A stretch of 44,218 nucleotides of DNA from Burkholderiales bacterium (GTDB lineage Bacteria; Pseudomonadota; Gammaproteobacteria; Burkholderiales; Burkholderiaceae_E), in NCBI GenBank assembly GCA_017307915.1, contig JAFKGG010000379.1, forward strand, positions 1 to 44,218. The letters are read 5' to 3'. Within the stretch, counting starts at the first letter, position 1, and each line of letters opens with the position of its first letter. The translations under genes were made by a program, and so were the position numbers. Shown piece by piece: positions 16,865 through 23,795 of this stretch. The notes beneath the pieces are model-generated. The model had not been told where the DNA came from and did not search any database. It saw nothing but the letters and a program-made list of their open reading frames with translations.

Positions 16865-17347
16865 ATGAACGACCCTCATCCACACGAAGCGCCCGGGGAC
16901 TCGCCCCTGCGCCGCGCCCTGCCCGGCTTTCGCTGGGAACGCGTCGACGAGATGCGCTACAAGACCGAAGGCAGTGCGCCGTTTCGCGACGTGACGCGCC
17001 AGGTGCTGTTCCACGAAACCGAGCTGCACTGCGAGTGGCGCTACTTCGAAGTGGCCGCCGGCGGGCACTCGACGCTGGAGCGGCACGAACACGCGCATGC
17101 GGTGATGATCCTGCGCGGCCGCGGCCGCTGCCTGGTCGGCGCGCGACTCTACGACGTCACCGAACACGATCTGATCACCGTGCCCCCGCTCACCTGGCAC
17201 CAGTTTCGCGCTGCCGCCGATGTGCCGCTGGGCTTTCTGTGTCTGGTGAACAAGGAACGCGACCGGCCGCAGTTGCCCGACGCGCAAGCGCTGGCGCAAT
17301 TGCGCGGCGATCCGGCGATCGCCGATTTCATTCGCGTCGGAGGCTGA
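16865..17347 (+). CDS. Small cupin protein
   Basis: A 160-residue single-domain cupin. Cupin motif 1 is seen as GGHSTLERHEHAHAVMILRG and motif 2 as DLITVPPLTWHQF, giving His ligands for a metal and a full jelly-roll core. The upstream ribosome site is weak (AAAGAGA). The gene lies 17 bases after the RuBisCO-like gene and 4 bases before the crotonase-like gene. Proteins of this size act as metal-dependent isomerases, dioxygenases or ligand sensors. Position suggests it works on the same intermediate as the RuBisCO-like protein. No specific reaction can be assigned. Confidence 0.85.
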   Translation: MNDPHPHEAPGDSPLRRALPGFRWERVDEMRYKTEGSAPFRDVTRQVLFHETELHCEWRYFEVAAGGHSTLERHEHAHAVMILRGRGRCLVGARLYDVTEHDLITVPPLTWHQFRAAADVPLGFLCLVNKERDRPQLPDAQALAQLRGDPAIADFIRVGG

Positions 17348-17351
17348 AGCC

Positions 17352-18152
17352 ATGAGCCGCCGTTTTGATGGATGCGTCGCCGAACCGATCGCCGCGCACG
17401 CAGGCGCCCCGCTGCTGCAGCGCGCCGACGGCCTGCTGCGCATCACGCTGAACCGCCCGGCCGAGCACAACCGCCTCGACCCGGCCGACGTCGATGCGCT
17501 GCTGCCGCTGCTCGATACGCTGGCGCAGCAGGGCGATACGCGCGCGCTGGTCATCACCGGCAGCGGCGAAGCCACGTTCAGCTCGGGCTATACCTTGCAG
17601 GCCATCGTCGACGAACTCGACGACCGCTTCGAGCGCATGCTCGACACCATCGAACAACTGCCGTTCCCGACCATCGCCGCCTGCAACGGCAGCGTCTATG
17701 GCGGCGCCACCGACCTGGCGCTGTGCTGCGACTTTCGCATCGGCATGCCGGGCATGAAGATGTTCATGCCGGCAGCGCGCTTCGGTCTGCACTACTACCC
17801 GGGCGGCCTGCGCCGCTATCTGACGCGGCTGGGCCTGCCGGCGGCCAGCAAGCTGATGCTGACCGCCATGACGATCGAGGCCGACGAGATGCTGCGCATC
17901 GGCTTTCTCACCGAGCTGGTGGCGCGCGAGGCGTTCGACGGCCTGGTCGACTCCTATCTGGAGCACATAGTGCGCACTGACGCCACCGTCGTCGCGGGTA
18001 TGAAACGGCATCTGCTCGAAATGGCGCATGCTGCGCTTGAATCCGCCGCCGGGCGCGCAACGCTGACGTCGATGGGCGATGCCTATCAAGACAGCCTGCA
18101 ATCGGACGAACTGCGCACGCGGCTGGCGCAACTCGGCAAACACAAGCGCTGA
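17352..18152 (+). CDS. Divergent crotonase-family protein
   Basis: A 266-residue enoyl-CoA hydratase/isomerase homologue. The fold signatures LRITLNRPAEHNRLDPADVD, TGSGEATFSSGYTLQA and ACNGSVYGGATDLALCCDF are clear. The residue equal to Glu144 of rat hydratase is Asp (GGATDL), and the Glu164 position has no acidic residue (FMPAARFGL). Ordinary water addition is therefore unlikely by the standard mechanism. Isomerase, decarboxylase, hydrolase or C-C lyase activity is possible, as seen across crotonases. GGAGG at 17339-17343, 8 bases from ATG, gives a strong ribosome site. It follows the cupin by 4 bases, so it belongs to the same operon. It is distinct from the more canonical crotonase at 6742-7557. 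Confidence 0.87.
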   Translation: MSRRFDGCVAEPIAAHAGAPLLQRADGLLRITLNRPAEHNRLDPADVDALLPLLDTLAQQGDTRALVITGSGEATFSSGYTLQAIVDELDDRFERMLDTIEQLPFPTIAACNGSVYGGATDLALCCDFRIGMPGMKMFMPAARFGLHYYPGGLRRYLTRLGLPAASKLMLTAMTIEADEMLRIGFLTELVAREAFDGLVDSYLEHIVRTDATVVAGMKRHLLEMAHAALESAAGRATLTSMGDAYQDSLQSDELRTRLAQLGKHKR

Positions 18153-18175
18153 ACCTTCGGCGTAAAGGTGTACGC

Positions 18176-19393
18176 ATGCATGATCGATCCGCACGATCCG
18201 ACCCGCGACGCTCGCGGCGCGATGCGCTGCGCCGGCTGGGCTGCATGGCTACCGCTGCGTTGCCGCTGGCCGCCGGGTGGCGGGGCAGCCATGCGCAGGC
18301 CCCCGCCACAGCGACCGTCGCCGGCACGGCTGCGGCCACCGGGAGCGCTGCGCCGCGCGTCGTCGAGGTGGCTGGTGGCCTCGACCACCCATGGTCATTG
18401 GCGTTTCTGCCTGACGGCCGCATGCTGGTCACCGAACGGCCGGGCCGACTACGGCTGCTATCGGCCGACGGCAGCCGGCAAGTAGCGGTCGATGGCGTGC
18501 CGCGCGTGTATGCACGCGGCCAGGGCGGCCTGCTCGACGTGGCGCTCAGCCCTGCATTCGCGCAGGATCGCGCAATTTTCTTGTCGTATGCCGAGCCGAC
18601 CGCCAACGGCGCACGCACAGCCGTGGCGCGCGCCACGCTGTCGAACGAGGCCAGCCTGTCGCTGCAAAATCTGCGCGTGATCTTCGGCCAGAAGCATGAT
18701 CCATCAGGCGGCAATCACTTCGGTTCGCGCCTGGTCTTCGGCCGCGACGGCAATCTGTTCGTCACGCTGGGCGACCGTTTCACGCATCGCGACCGCGCGC
18801 AGGAACTCGACAATCACTACGGCAAGATCATCCGCATCCGGCCCGACGGCAGCGTGCCGCCCGACAACCCGTTCGTCGGCCGCGCCGGCGCCTTGCCTGA
18901 AATCCATTCATACGGGCACCGCAACGTGCAGGGCGCCGCGCTGCATCCGGCCAGCGGCCGCCTGTGGACGCACGAGCACGGCCCGCAGGGCGGCGACGAA
19001 GTCAATCTGGAAAAGGCCGGCGCCAACTACGGCTGGCCGATCATCACCTATGGCCGCGAATACGGCACCGGGCTGAAGATCGGCGAAGGCACCGAGCGCG
19101 CCGGCATCGAGCCGCCGCTGCTGCAATGGACACCATCGATCGCGCCATCGGGCATGGCCTTCTATACCGGCGATCGCTTCCCGGCCTGGCGCGGCAACCT
19201 GTTCGTCGGATCGCTGAAATACCAGATGCTGGTTCGGCTGGAACTCGACGGCGAAAAGATCGTGCGCGAAGAACGGCTGCTCACCGACCTGAAAGAGCGC
19301 GTGCGTGACGTGCGGCAGGGCCCCGACGGCTATCTGTATCTGCTGACCGATGAATCGAAGGGGCGGCTGCTGCGGCTGATGCCGGGGGCTTGA
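18176..19393 (+). CDS. Soluble PQQ-type aldose/sorbosone dehydrogenase (YliI-like)
   Basis: A 405-residue exported dehydrogenase with a six-bladed beta-propeller. An N-terminal Arg-rich, hydrophobic segment (RRSRRDALRRLGCMATAALP) is a signal peptide, Tat-like in form, with cleavage near the SHAQA region. The blades include LDHPWSLAFLPDGRMLVTER, the candidate catalytic His stretch GQGGLLDVALSP, the HEHGPQGGDEVNLEKAG segment and YGWPIITYGREY, all family marks. Members oxidise aldoses or related polyols using PQQ in the periplasm. AAAGGTG (18163-18169) precedes the start. It ends the operon, followed by a strong terminator. The reason for a sugar dehydrogenase here is unclear; it may serve a separate need or the polyol side of the RuBisCO-like branch. 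Confidence 0.9.
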   Translation: MHDRSARSDPRRSRRDALRRLGCMATAALPLAAGWRGSHAQAPATATVAGTAAATGSAAPRVVEVAGGLDHPWSLAFLPDGRMLVTERPGRLRLLSADGSRQVAVDGVPRVYARGQGGLLDVALSPAFAQDRAIFLSYAEPTANGARTAVARATLSNEASLSLQNLRVIFGQKHDPSGGNHFGSRLVFGRDGNLFVTLGDRFTHRDRAQELDNHYGKIIRIRPDGSVPPDNPFVGRAGALPEIHSYGHRNVQGAALHPASGRLWTHEHGPQGGDEVNLEKAGANYGWPIITYGREYGTGLKIGEGTERAGIEPPLLQWTPSIAPSGMAFYTGDRFPAWRGNLFVGSLKYQMLVRLELDGEKIVREERLLTDLKERVRDVRQGPDGYLYLLTDESKGRLLRLMPGA

Positions 19394-19409
19394 GGCCCAT
19401 CAGGGTTTG

Positions 19410-19455
19410 ATGAGCCGAATAGGGAGCTTATTCGGCTCATATTTTCCTTGTTTTT
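19410..19455 (+). terminator. Intrinsic terminator of the ring-cleavage operon
   Basis: A 12-base perfect stem pairs 19410-19421 with 19429-19440 around a 7-base loop. It is followed by a T-rich tract, attttccttgttttt (19441-19455). It lies 16 bases after the sugar-dehydrogenase stop. Its arm (tgagccgaat) recurs in the neighbouring palindrome that ends at the Fic start codon, so it may double as a regulator-binding site. Confidence 0.75.
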
Positions 19456-19483
19456 GAGCCGAATAAATCGTACATTCGGCTCA
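19455..19483. promoter_or_regulatory. Palindrome reaching the Fic start codon (candidate autoregulatory operator)
   Basis: tgagccgaat (19455-19464) and attcggctca (19474-19483) are perfect inverted copies with a 9-base spacer. The last base of the palindrome is the A of the Fic ATG. The same motif forms the arms of the terminator just upstream, so four copies occur within 74 bases. The Fic protein ends in a winged-helix-like segment, which could bind here and repress its own gene. There is no clear ribosome site before the ATG. Confidence 0.6.
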
Positions 19484-20607
19484 TGGCGTACAACTGGCAA
19501 CTGCCGGAATGGCCCGGATTCTCATATGACCTCGGGCCCTGCGAAAAAGATCTCTTTGCGTTCGCAGAGCGTGTAGGGCGTGTCGACGGCCTGCTCGAAA
19601 GCCTGCCCGAGGGCACCCAGACGGAAACGATCGTCGAGTTGATGGTGTCAGAGGCAATCAAGACGTCCGAGATCGAGGGCGAGATCTTGAGCCGTGAAGA
19701 CGTCATGTCCTCGATCCGCAACCATCTCGGCCTGGCGATACCGAAGCAGTCCGTGCACGGCCAGCGCGCGGAAGGCGCAGCGACGCTCATGATCGCCGTG
19801 CGCGAGCATTTTGCGAAGCCGCTTACGGAAGAAACCCTGTTTGATTGGCACACGCTGCTGATGCAGGGCGACCGCCGCATCCGCAAGGGAGCATGGCACC
19901 GCCACGAAGCGCCGATGCAGGTCGTTTCAGGCCCCGTCGGGCGCGAGAAGATTCACTTCGAGGCACCGCCATCGAGCCGGGTACCCAAAGAGATGAAGGC
20001 CTTCGTCAGATGGTTCAACGATACGGGGCCGAATGGCAAGAAGGAGATCGCGTCACCGCCCGTCCGATCGGCACTGGCCCATCTGTACTTTGAATCCATT
20101 CATCCTTTCGAGGACGGCAATGGACGCATCGGCCGCGCGATTTCGGAGAAAGCGCTTTCTCAGGGTGTCGGGCGCCCGATTCTCATGAGCCTGTCTGCCG
20201 CGATCGAGAAGAACAAGGCTGCCTACTATGCAGCGCTCAAGGCCGCGCAGCGCACGAATGAGGTGACCGGTTGGATCGCCTACTTTACGCAGACCTGCCT
20301 GCAAGCCCAGACGCAGGCGGAAGAGCTAGTTCGCTTTGCCTTTCAGAAAGCCAGGTTCTTTGATCGTTTCAGTGCCGCGCTCAACGCACGCCAGGCCGAG
20401 GCCCTACGTCGGATGCTGGAAGAGGGCCCGGACGGATTCAAAGGCAGCATGACCGCGAAGAAATACATGGCCATCACGCAGGCATCCAAGGCGACGGCGA
20501 CGCGGGATTTGCAGGAGCTTGGCGCGCTCGGTGTGCTCGTGCAAGAAGGAGGGGGGCGAAACACACATTACGCCATCAATCTCGACGGCCCCAAGGCCGC
20601 TGGCTAG
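19483..20607 (+). CDS. Fic-domain protein (class II, autoinhibited) with C-terminal winged helix
   Basis: A 374-residue Fic protein. Fic enzymes usually transfer AMP from ATP to a target hydroxyl. The core motif HPFEDGNGRIGR starts at H207 and is intact. The inhibitory motif TSEIEG (T61 to G66) lies before the core, which marks class II autoinhibition, with E65 blocking the ATP site. The N-terminus (WQLPEWPGFSYD) is DUF4172-like. Residues from about 300 form a winged-helix-like region (MTAKKYMAITQASKATATRD then LQELGALGVLVQ). Codon use is less GC-biased than in neighbours, hinting at recent acquisition. It overlaps the metW gene tail to tail by 4 bases. Targets are unknown. Confidence 0.92.
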   Translation: MAYNWQLPEWPGFSYDLGPCEKDLFAFAERVGRVDGLLESLPEGTQTETIVELMVSEAIKTSEIEGEILSREDVMSSIRNHLGLAIPKQSVHGQRAEGAATLMIAVREHFAKPLTEETLFDWHTLLMQGDRRIRKGAWHRHEAPMQVVSGPVGREKIHFEAPPSSRVPKEMKAFVRWFNDTGPNGKKEIASPPVRSALAHLYFESIHPFEDGNGRIGRAISEKALSQGVGRPILMSLSAAIEKNKAAYYAALKAAQRTNEVTGWIAYFTQTCLQAQTQAEELVRFAFQKARFFDRFSAALNARQAEALRRMLEEGPDGFKGSMTAKKYMAITQASKATATRDLQELGALGVLVQEGGGRNTHYAINLDGPKAAG

Positions 20608-21191
20608 CTCCGCCGAAACCGATAGATCGCCTGCGTCGACCGCAGCCCCGCCAGCCAGCTCACCGGCCGGCCGTGCGCCAGGAAGGCGCGCGCCGTGATC
20701 GTGAGCCCGAGCCGTGCCAGGAAGTCTTCGAAATCGCGGATCGTGGCCAGGTGCAGGTTCGGCGTGTTGTACCACTCATAAGGCATCTCGCGCGATACCG
20801 GCATGCGCCCGCGCAGGATCGACCAGGCGTGATACCAGTGGCCGAAGTTGGGGAACGACACGATGCCTTCGCGCCCCACTTCGCTCATCTCGCGCAGCAC
20901 CTGCTCGGTCTGGTGCGTGACCTGGATCGCCATCGACAGCACCACCACGTCGAACGACGCACGCCGGAACATGCCCAGGCCGGCCTCGATGTCGCGCTGG
21001 ATGACGTCGACGCCGCGCCGCATGCAGGCCAGCAGTTGCGCGTCGTCGATCTCGACGCCATAGCCACGGCACTGCTTGGCGCCATGCAGATGCGCCATCA
21101 ACGCACCATCGCCGCAGCCCAGGTCGAGCACCCGCGATCCGGGCGTGATCCACTGCGCGATCTGCGCCAGGTCGGCACGCAATCCGTTCAT
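20604..21191 (-). CDS. metW: MetW methyltransferase-like protein
   Basis: A 195-residue protein with a class I methyltransferase fold, the standard partner of MetX in proteobacteria. The SAM-binding motif is [12 protein letters not shown] near residue 22. Other MetW marks are [47 protein letters not shown] and the [13 protein letters not shown] segment. The start overlaps the metX stop by 4 bases (ATGA), so the two are translationally coupled. MetW is thought to support or stabilise MetX-dependent acylation of homoserine in methionine synthesis. Transcription should be controlled by the riboswitch-like leader upstream of metX. Confidence 0.95.
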   Translation of the reverse strand: MNGLRADLAQIAQWITPGSRVLDLGCGDGALMAHLHGAKQCRGYGVEIDDAQLLACMRRGVDVIQRDIEAGLGMFRRASFDVVVLSMAIQVTHQTEQVLREMSEVGREGIVSFPNFGHWYHAWSILRGRMPVSREMPYEWYNTPNLHLATIRDFEDFLARLGLTITARAFLAHGRPVSWLAGLRSTQAIYRFRRS

Positions 21192-22417
21192 ACAGCCTCC
21201 GTTTGCGCGACCGCGTCGGCGATGCGCCCGAACCAGCTGCGCACCACGGCCATGTACTGCGGATCTTCGAGCAGGAACGCGTCATGCCCATGCGGAGCAT
21301 CGACTTCGGCATAGGTGACGCGTCGACCGTTGACCAGCAGCGCCTCGACGATCTCGCGGCTGCGCTCGGGCGAAAAACGCCAGTCGGTGGTGAATGACAC
21401 CACCAGGAAATCGGCGGTGGCCTGCGCCAGCGCGCGTGCCAGATCGCCGTCGTGCGCCAGCGCCGGATCGAAATAGTCGAGCGCGCGCGTGATCAGCAGA
21501 TAGGTATTGGCATCGAAGTAGCTGGAGAACTTCTCGCCCTGGTAGCGCAGATACGATTCGATCTCGAACTCGATGTCGTAAGTGAACTGGTATTCGCTGC
21601 GCAGCGCCGCATCGCTGCTGTGCCGGCGCAGCGTGCGGCCGAACTTCTCGGCCATCACGTCGTCCGACAAATAGGTGATGTGGCCGATCATGCGCGCCAC
21701 CTGCAGGCCGCGCTTGGGCACCACGTCGTGGTCGTAGAAGCGCCCGCCATGGAAATCGGGATCGGTGATGATGGCGCGCCGCGCCACCTCGTTGAAGGCG
21801 ATGTTCTGCGTCGACAGCTTCGGCGCCGAAGCGATGGCCACGCAATGCGCCACGCGCTGCGGATACAGGCAGGCCCAGGCCAGCGCCTGCATGCCGCCCA
21901 GGCTGCCGCCCATCACGCCGGCAAAGCGCTCGATGCCCAGGCGGTCGGCCAGCCGCGCCTGCGCATGCACCCAGTCTTCCACCGTCAACACCGGAAAATC
22001 GGGGCCGTAGGGCCGGCCGGTGGCCGGGTTCGGGCTCATCGGGCCGGTCGAGCCGAAGCAGCTGCCGAGATTGTTCACGCCGATGACGAAGAAACGCTCG
22101 GTGTCGACCGGCTTGCCGGGGCCCACCATGTTGTCCCACCAGCCGGTGTTGCCGGGGTCGTCGGCATAGACGCCGGCCACGTGATGCGAGGCGTTCAGCG
22201 CATGGCAGATCAGCACCGCGTTCGTACGCGCGGCGTTGAGCGTGCCGTAAGTCTCGTAGACCAGTTCGTAGCCGCTGATCGATGCGCCACTGCGCAGCGG
22301 CAGCGCTTCGTCGAAGCGCATGCGCTGCGCTTGCACGACGCCGACCGAGCGCGCATCGGCCAACGGCTGAAAGTTGGGCGGGATCGGTTGGTTCAAGGTC
22401 GTGTCCGCGGACGGCAA
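21188..22417 (-). CDS. metX: Homoserine O-acyltransferase MetX
   Basis: A 409-residue alpha/beta hydrolase-fold transferase that acylates L-homoserine as the first step of methionine synthesis. Family marks are [47 protein letters not shown], the nucleophile elbow [10 protein letters not shown] (Ser about 172) and the catalytic [11 protein letters not shown] segment. In MetW-linked MetX the acyl donor is often succinyl-CoA, so the name may be homoserine O-succinyltransferase. No ATG is available at the N-terminus. The best start is TTG at 22415-22417, with an N-terminal extension like that of Bordetella-type MetX, but no ribosome site is visible. The start lies 10 bases after the U-tract of an intrinsic terminator, and a SAM-II-like element precedes it. 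Confidence 0.93.
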   Translation of the reverse strand: MPSADTTLNQPIPPNFQPLADARSVGVVQAQRMRFDEALPLRSGASISGYELVYETYGTLNAARTNAVLICHALNASHHVAGVYADDPGNTGWWDNMVGPGKPVDTERFFVIGVNNLGSCFGSTGPMSPNPATGRPYGPDFPVLTVEDWVHAQARLADRLGIERFAGVMGGSLGGMQALAWACLYPQRVAHCVAIASAPKLSTQNIAFNEVARRAIITDPDFHGGRFYDHDVVPKRGLQVARMIGHITYLSDDVMAEKFGRTLRRHSSDAALRSEYQFTYDIEFEIESYLRYQGEKFSSYFDANTYLLITRALDYFDPALAHDGDLARALAQATADFLVVSFTTDWRFSPERSREIVEALLVNGRRVTYAEVDAPHGHDAFLLEDPQYMAVVRSWFGRIADAVAQTEAV

Positions 22418-22426
22418 GCGCCAAAC

Positions 22427-22462
22427 AAAAAGCCCGACCAGCTTGCGGGGCTGCTCGGGCTT
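22427..22462 (-). terminator. Intrinsic terminator in the metX leader (attenuator)
   Basis: On the minus strand an 8-bp stem (22455-22462 with 22430-22437), one C-C mismatch and a further 4-bp stem (22450-22453 with 22439-22442) enclose a 7-base loop. The stem runs directly into TTTTT, the complement of 22427-22431. It ends about 10 bases before the metX TTG and after the SAM-II-like element, the usual order for a transcription-attenuation riboswitch. It could also end transcription from the lipoprotein gene upstream. Confidence 0.8.
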
Positions 22463-22479
22463 CAGGAGACGATCCTTTG

Positions 22480-22533
22480 CCGCTTTAGCCGGATTTTTTA
22501 CGCGCCCGCAAGCTGATCCTCAAATCGGCGCGA
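22480..22533 (-). ncRNA. SAM-II (SAM_alpha/metA motif) riboswitch candidate
   Basis: Read on the minus strand, the stem CGCGCC (22532-22527) pairs with GGCGCG (22506-22501). The loop between starts with GATTTGA and contains CTTGC. After the stem comes TAAAAAATCC and then GGCTAAAG. This order, P1 stem, GAUUUG, CUUGC, A-rich joint and GCUAAAG, is the SAM-II consensus as I remember it. A GGAT in the loop can pair with the ATCC after the stem, giving the expected pseudoknot. It precedes metX, the classic SAM-II target. A covariance-model search was not possible here. Confidence 0.75.
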
Positions 22534-22597
22534 TGACCCGGCGGCGGTGCTGGTGCGAACGATCGGCTCGCTGCGCGCGTGCGACGGGTACCTTCTA

Positions 22598-22626
22598 AAG
22601 GTAAACGGCTCGGCGACGGCTGTCAA
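22598..22626 (-). promoter_or_regulatory. Sigma70-type promoter of the metX leader
   Basis: On the minus strand a perfect -35 TTGACA (22626-22621) is followed by a 17-base spacer and TACCTT as -10 (22603-22598). Transcription would start near 22590, giving a leader of about 170 bases that carries the SAM-II-like element and the terminator. The -35 lies just past the stop codon of the upstream lipoprotein gene, so metX-metW is likely a separate unit. Confidence 0.65.
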
Positions 22627-22633
22627 ATCGCCG

Positions 22634-23638
22634 CTATCGCTGCGTCAGGCAACGACCCATCATGCTCGACAGATTGTCGAACTCCACTGTTCCGAGCAGC
22701 ACCTCGGTTTCATAGATCGCGAATGGACGGTGCGTCGGTAGACTCTCGCCAAGGCCGCAGTACTCGGTGCGAATCAAGCGGTAGGAGCGGTCGGCGTTGC
22801 CGTGAACATCCCAGATCCGCACATAGGAATCGACGCCCCAGTCGCCGTCTGTTTCGACATAGATCAGATTGACACGAGTGAAATCAGGGTTCTCGTAGGC
22901 TGCAGGTACCGGCCCGCCGATGCGGGCGCGCACTGCGGCCCATTGTTCGCTGGAACGCACCACCGTCGGGCGATCCAACAGCACGCGCCCCTCTGCATCG
23001 CCTTCGACGACCAGCGCCAGCGGTAGCGGATCCGGCGTCAGCCCGGCGACGGTGCGCGCATGCCTGATCAGGCAATCGGCCGCGTTGCGCTCAGTCCAAT
23101 GAACTTCGACAGTGCCGGTAAAGCGCGAGCTTCGGTACAGCGAATAAGGCCTGGAGCCACCCAGATCCGGCAGATCAGCCAACCTCGGATCAGGAGGCAG
23201 CAGGCACGCTTCGGCAAAGATGAGGTGCGAGCTGCCGTCGCCGCTGGTTTCGATTCGCTCGATACCGATCCGCGCGTCGTTGACGAGGACACGCACCGGT
23301 CTATATTCGAGATACAGCAACCAATGCTCATCGAAATCAGATGCGGATAGTCTGGGCCACCCATATCCATTCTGCGGGGACGACAAGACATTGAGCTCGC
23401 CCGGCGACCGTACGATGACAAGCCGCGGGCTTGGCGGTGTGACGGCATAAGCCCTGCTCGATTCCAGATGCTCCACGGTCAGCGGCACCGGCGGCCCCTC
23501 TACCGGCGGCGGATTGCCGCCACCGTTGCCATTTCCATCGCCGCCACCCGCGACGTCGTCGCCACTACCGCTACCGCCGCCGCATGCAGCGACCAGTGCG
23601 ATCAAGAACATCATTGCCAAAGCTCTGCGCATCGACAT
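22634..23638 (-). CDS. Putative lipoprotein of unknown function
   Basis: A 334-residue protein with a lipoprotein signal: MSMRRALAMMFLIALVAAC, with C19 as the lipidated residue in an LVAAC lipobox. A Gly/Asp/Asn-rich and Pro-rich linker follows (about residues 20-45). The mature part seems to hold two related halves. One starts LVIVRSPGELNVL and the other TVVRSSEQWAAVRARIG, each continuing with strands ending in a charged YxE-type segment. Four cysteines lie in the mature part and could form disulfides. GGGGGA five bases before the ATG at 23638 supports this start; a longer frame runs upstream but lacks a signal. No function is recognised. It is divergent from ccmI. Confidence 0.75.
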   Translation of the reverse strand: MSMRRALAMMFLIALVAACGGGSGSGDDVAGGGDGNGNGGGNPPPVEGPPVPLTVEHLESSRAYAVTPPSPRLVIVRSPGELNVLSSPQNGYGWPRLSASDFDEHWLLYLEYRPVRVLVNDARIGIERIETSGDGSSHLIFAEACLLPPDPRLADLPDLGGSRPYSLYRSSRFTGTVEVHWTERNAADCLIRHARTVAGLTPDPLPLALVVEGDAEGRVLLDRPTVVRSSEQWAAVRARIGGPVPAAYENPDFTRVNLIYVETDGDWGVDSYVRIWDVHGNADRSYRLIRTEYCGLGESLPTHRPFAIYETEVLLGTVEFDNLSSMMGRCLTQR

Positions 23639-23659
23639 GAATCCCCCGCTTTTATGATT

Positions 23660-23695
23660 GATGGTGCCAGGTACCGAAACTTCGATGGTGCCAGG
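23660..23695. repeat. Direct repeat gatggtgccagg, 24-base period
   Basis: Two exact 12-base copies lie at 23660-23671 and 23684-23695, in the divergent gap between the lipoprotein gene and ccmI. The reverse complement, TGGCACCATC, is also found upstream of haoA (29326-29390) in three near-identical copies, two of them again 24 bases apart. A shared regulator site or a dispersed repeat is possible. Confidence 0.6.
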
Positions 23696-23795
23696 GCGCA
23701 TGGATCTCGCCGTATTAAAGCCGGAACCGAACCCGTGTGCCACAATTCCCGACAGCCCGACTACTCGCGCTGCGCCGCCAGGCCAGTGACCATCG

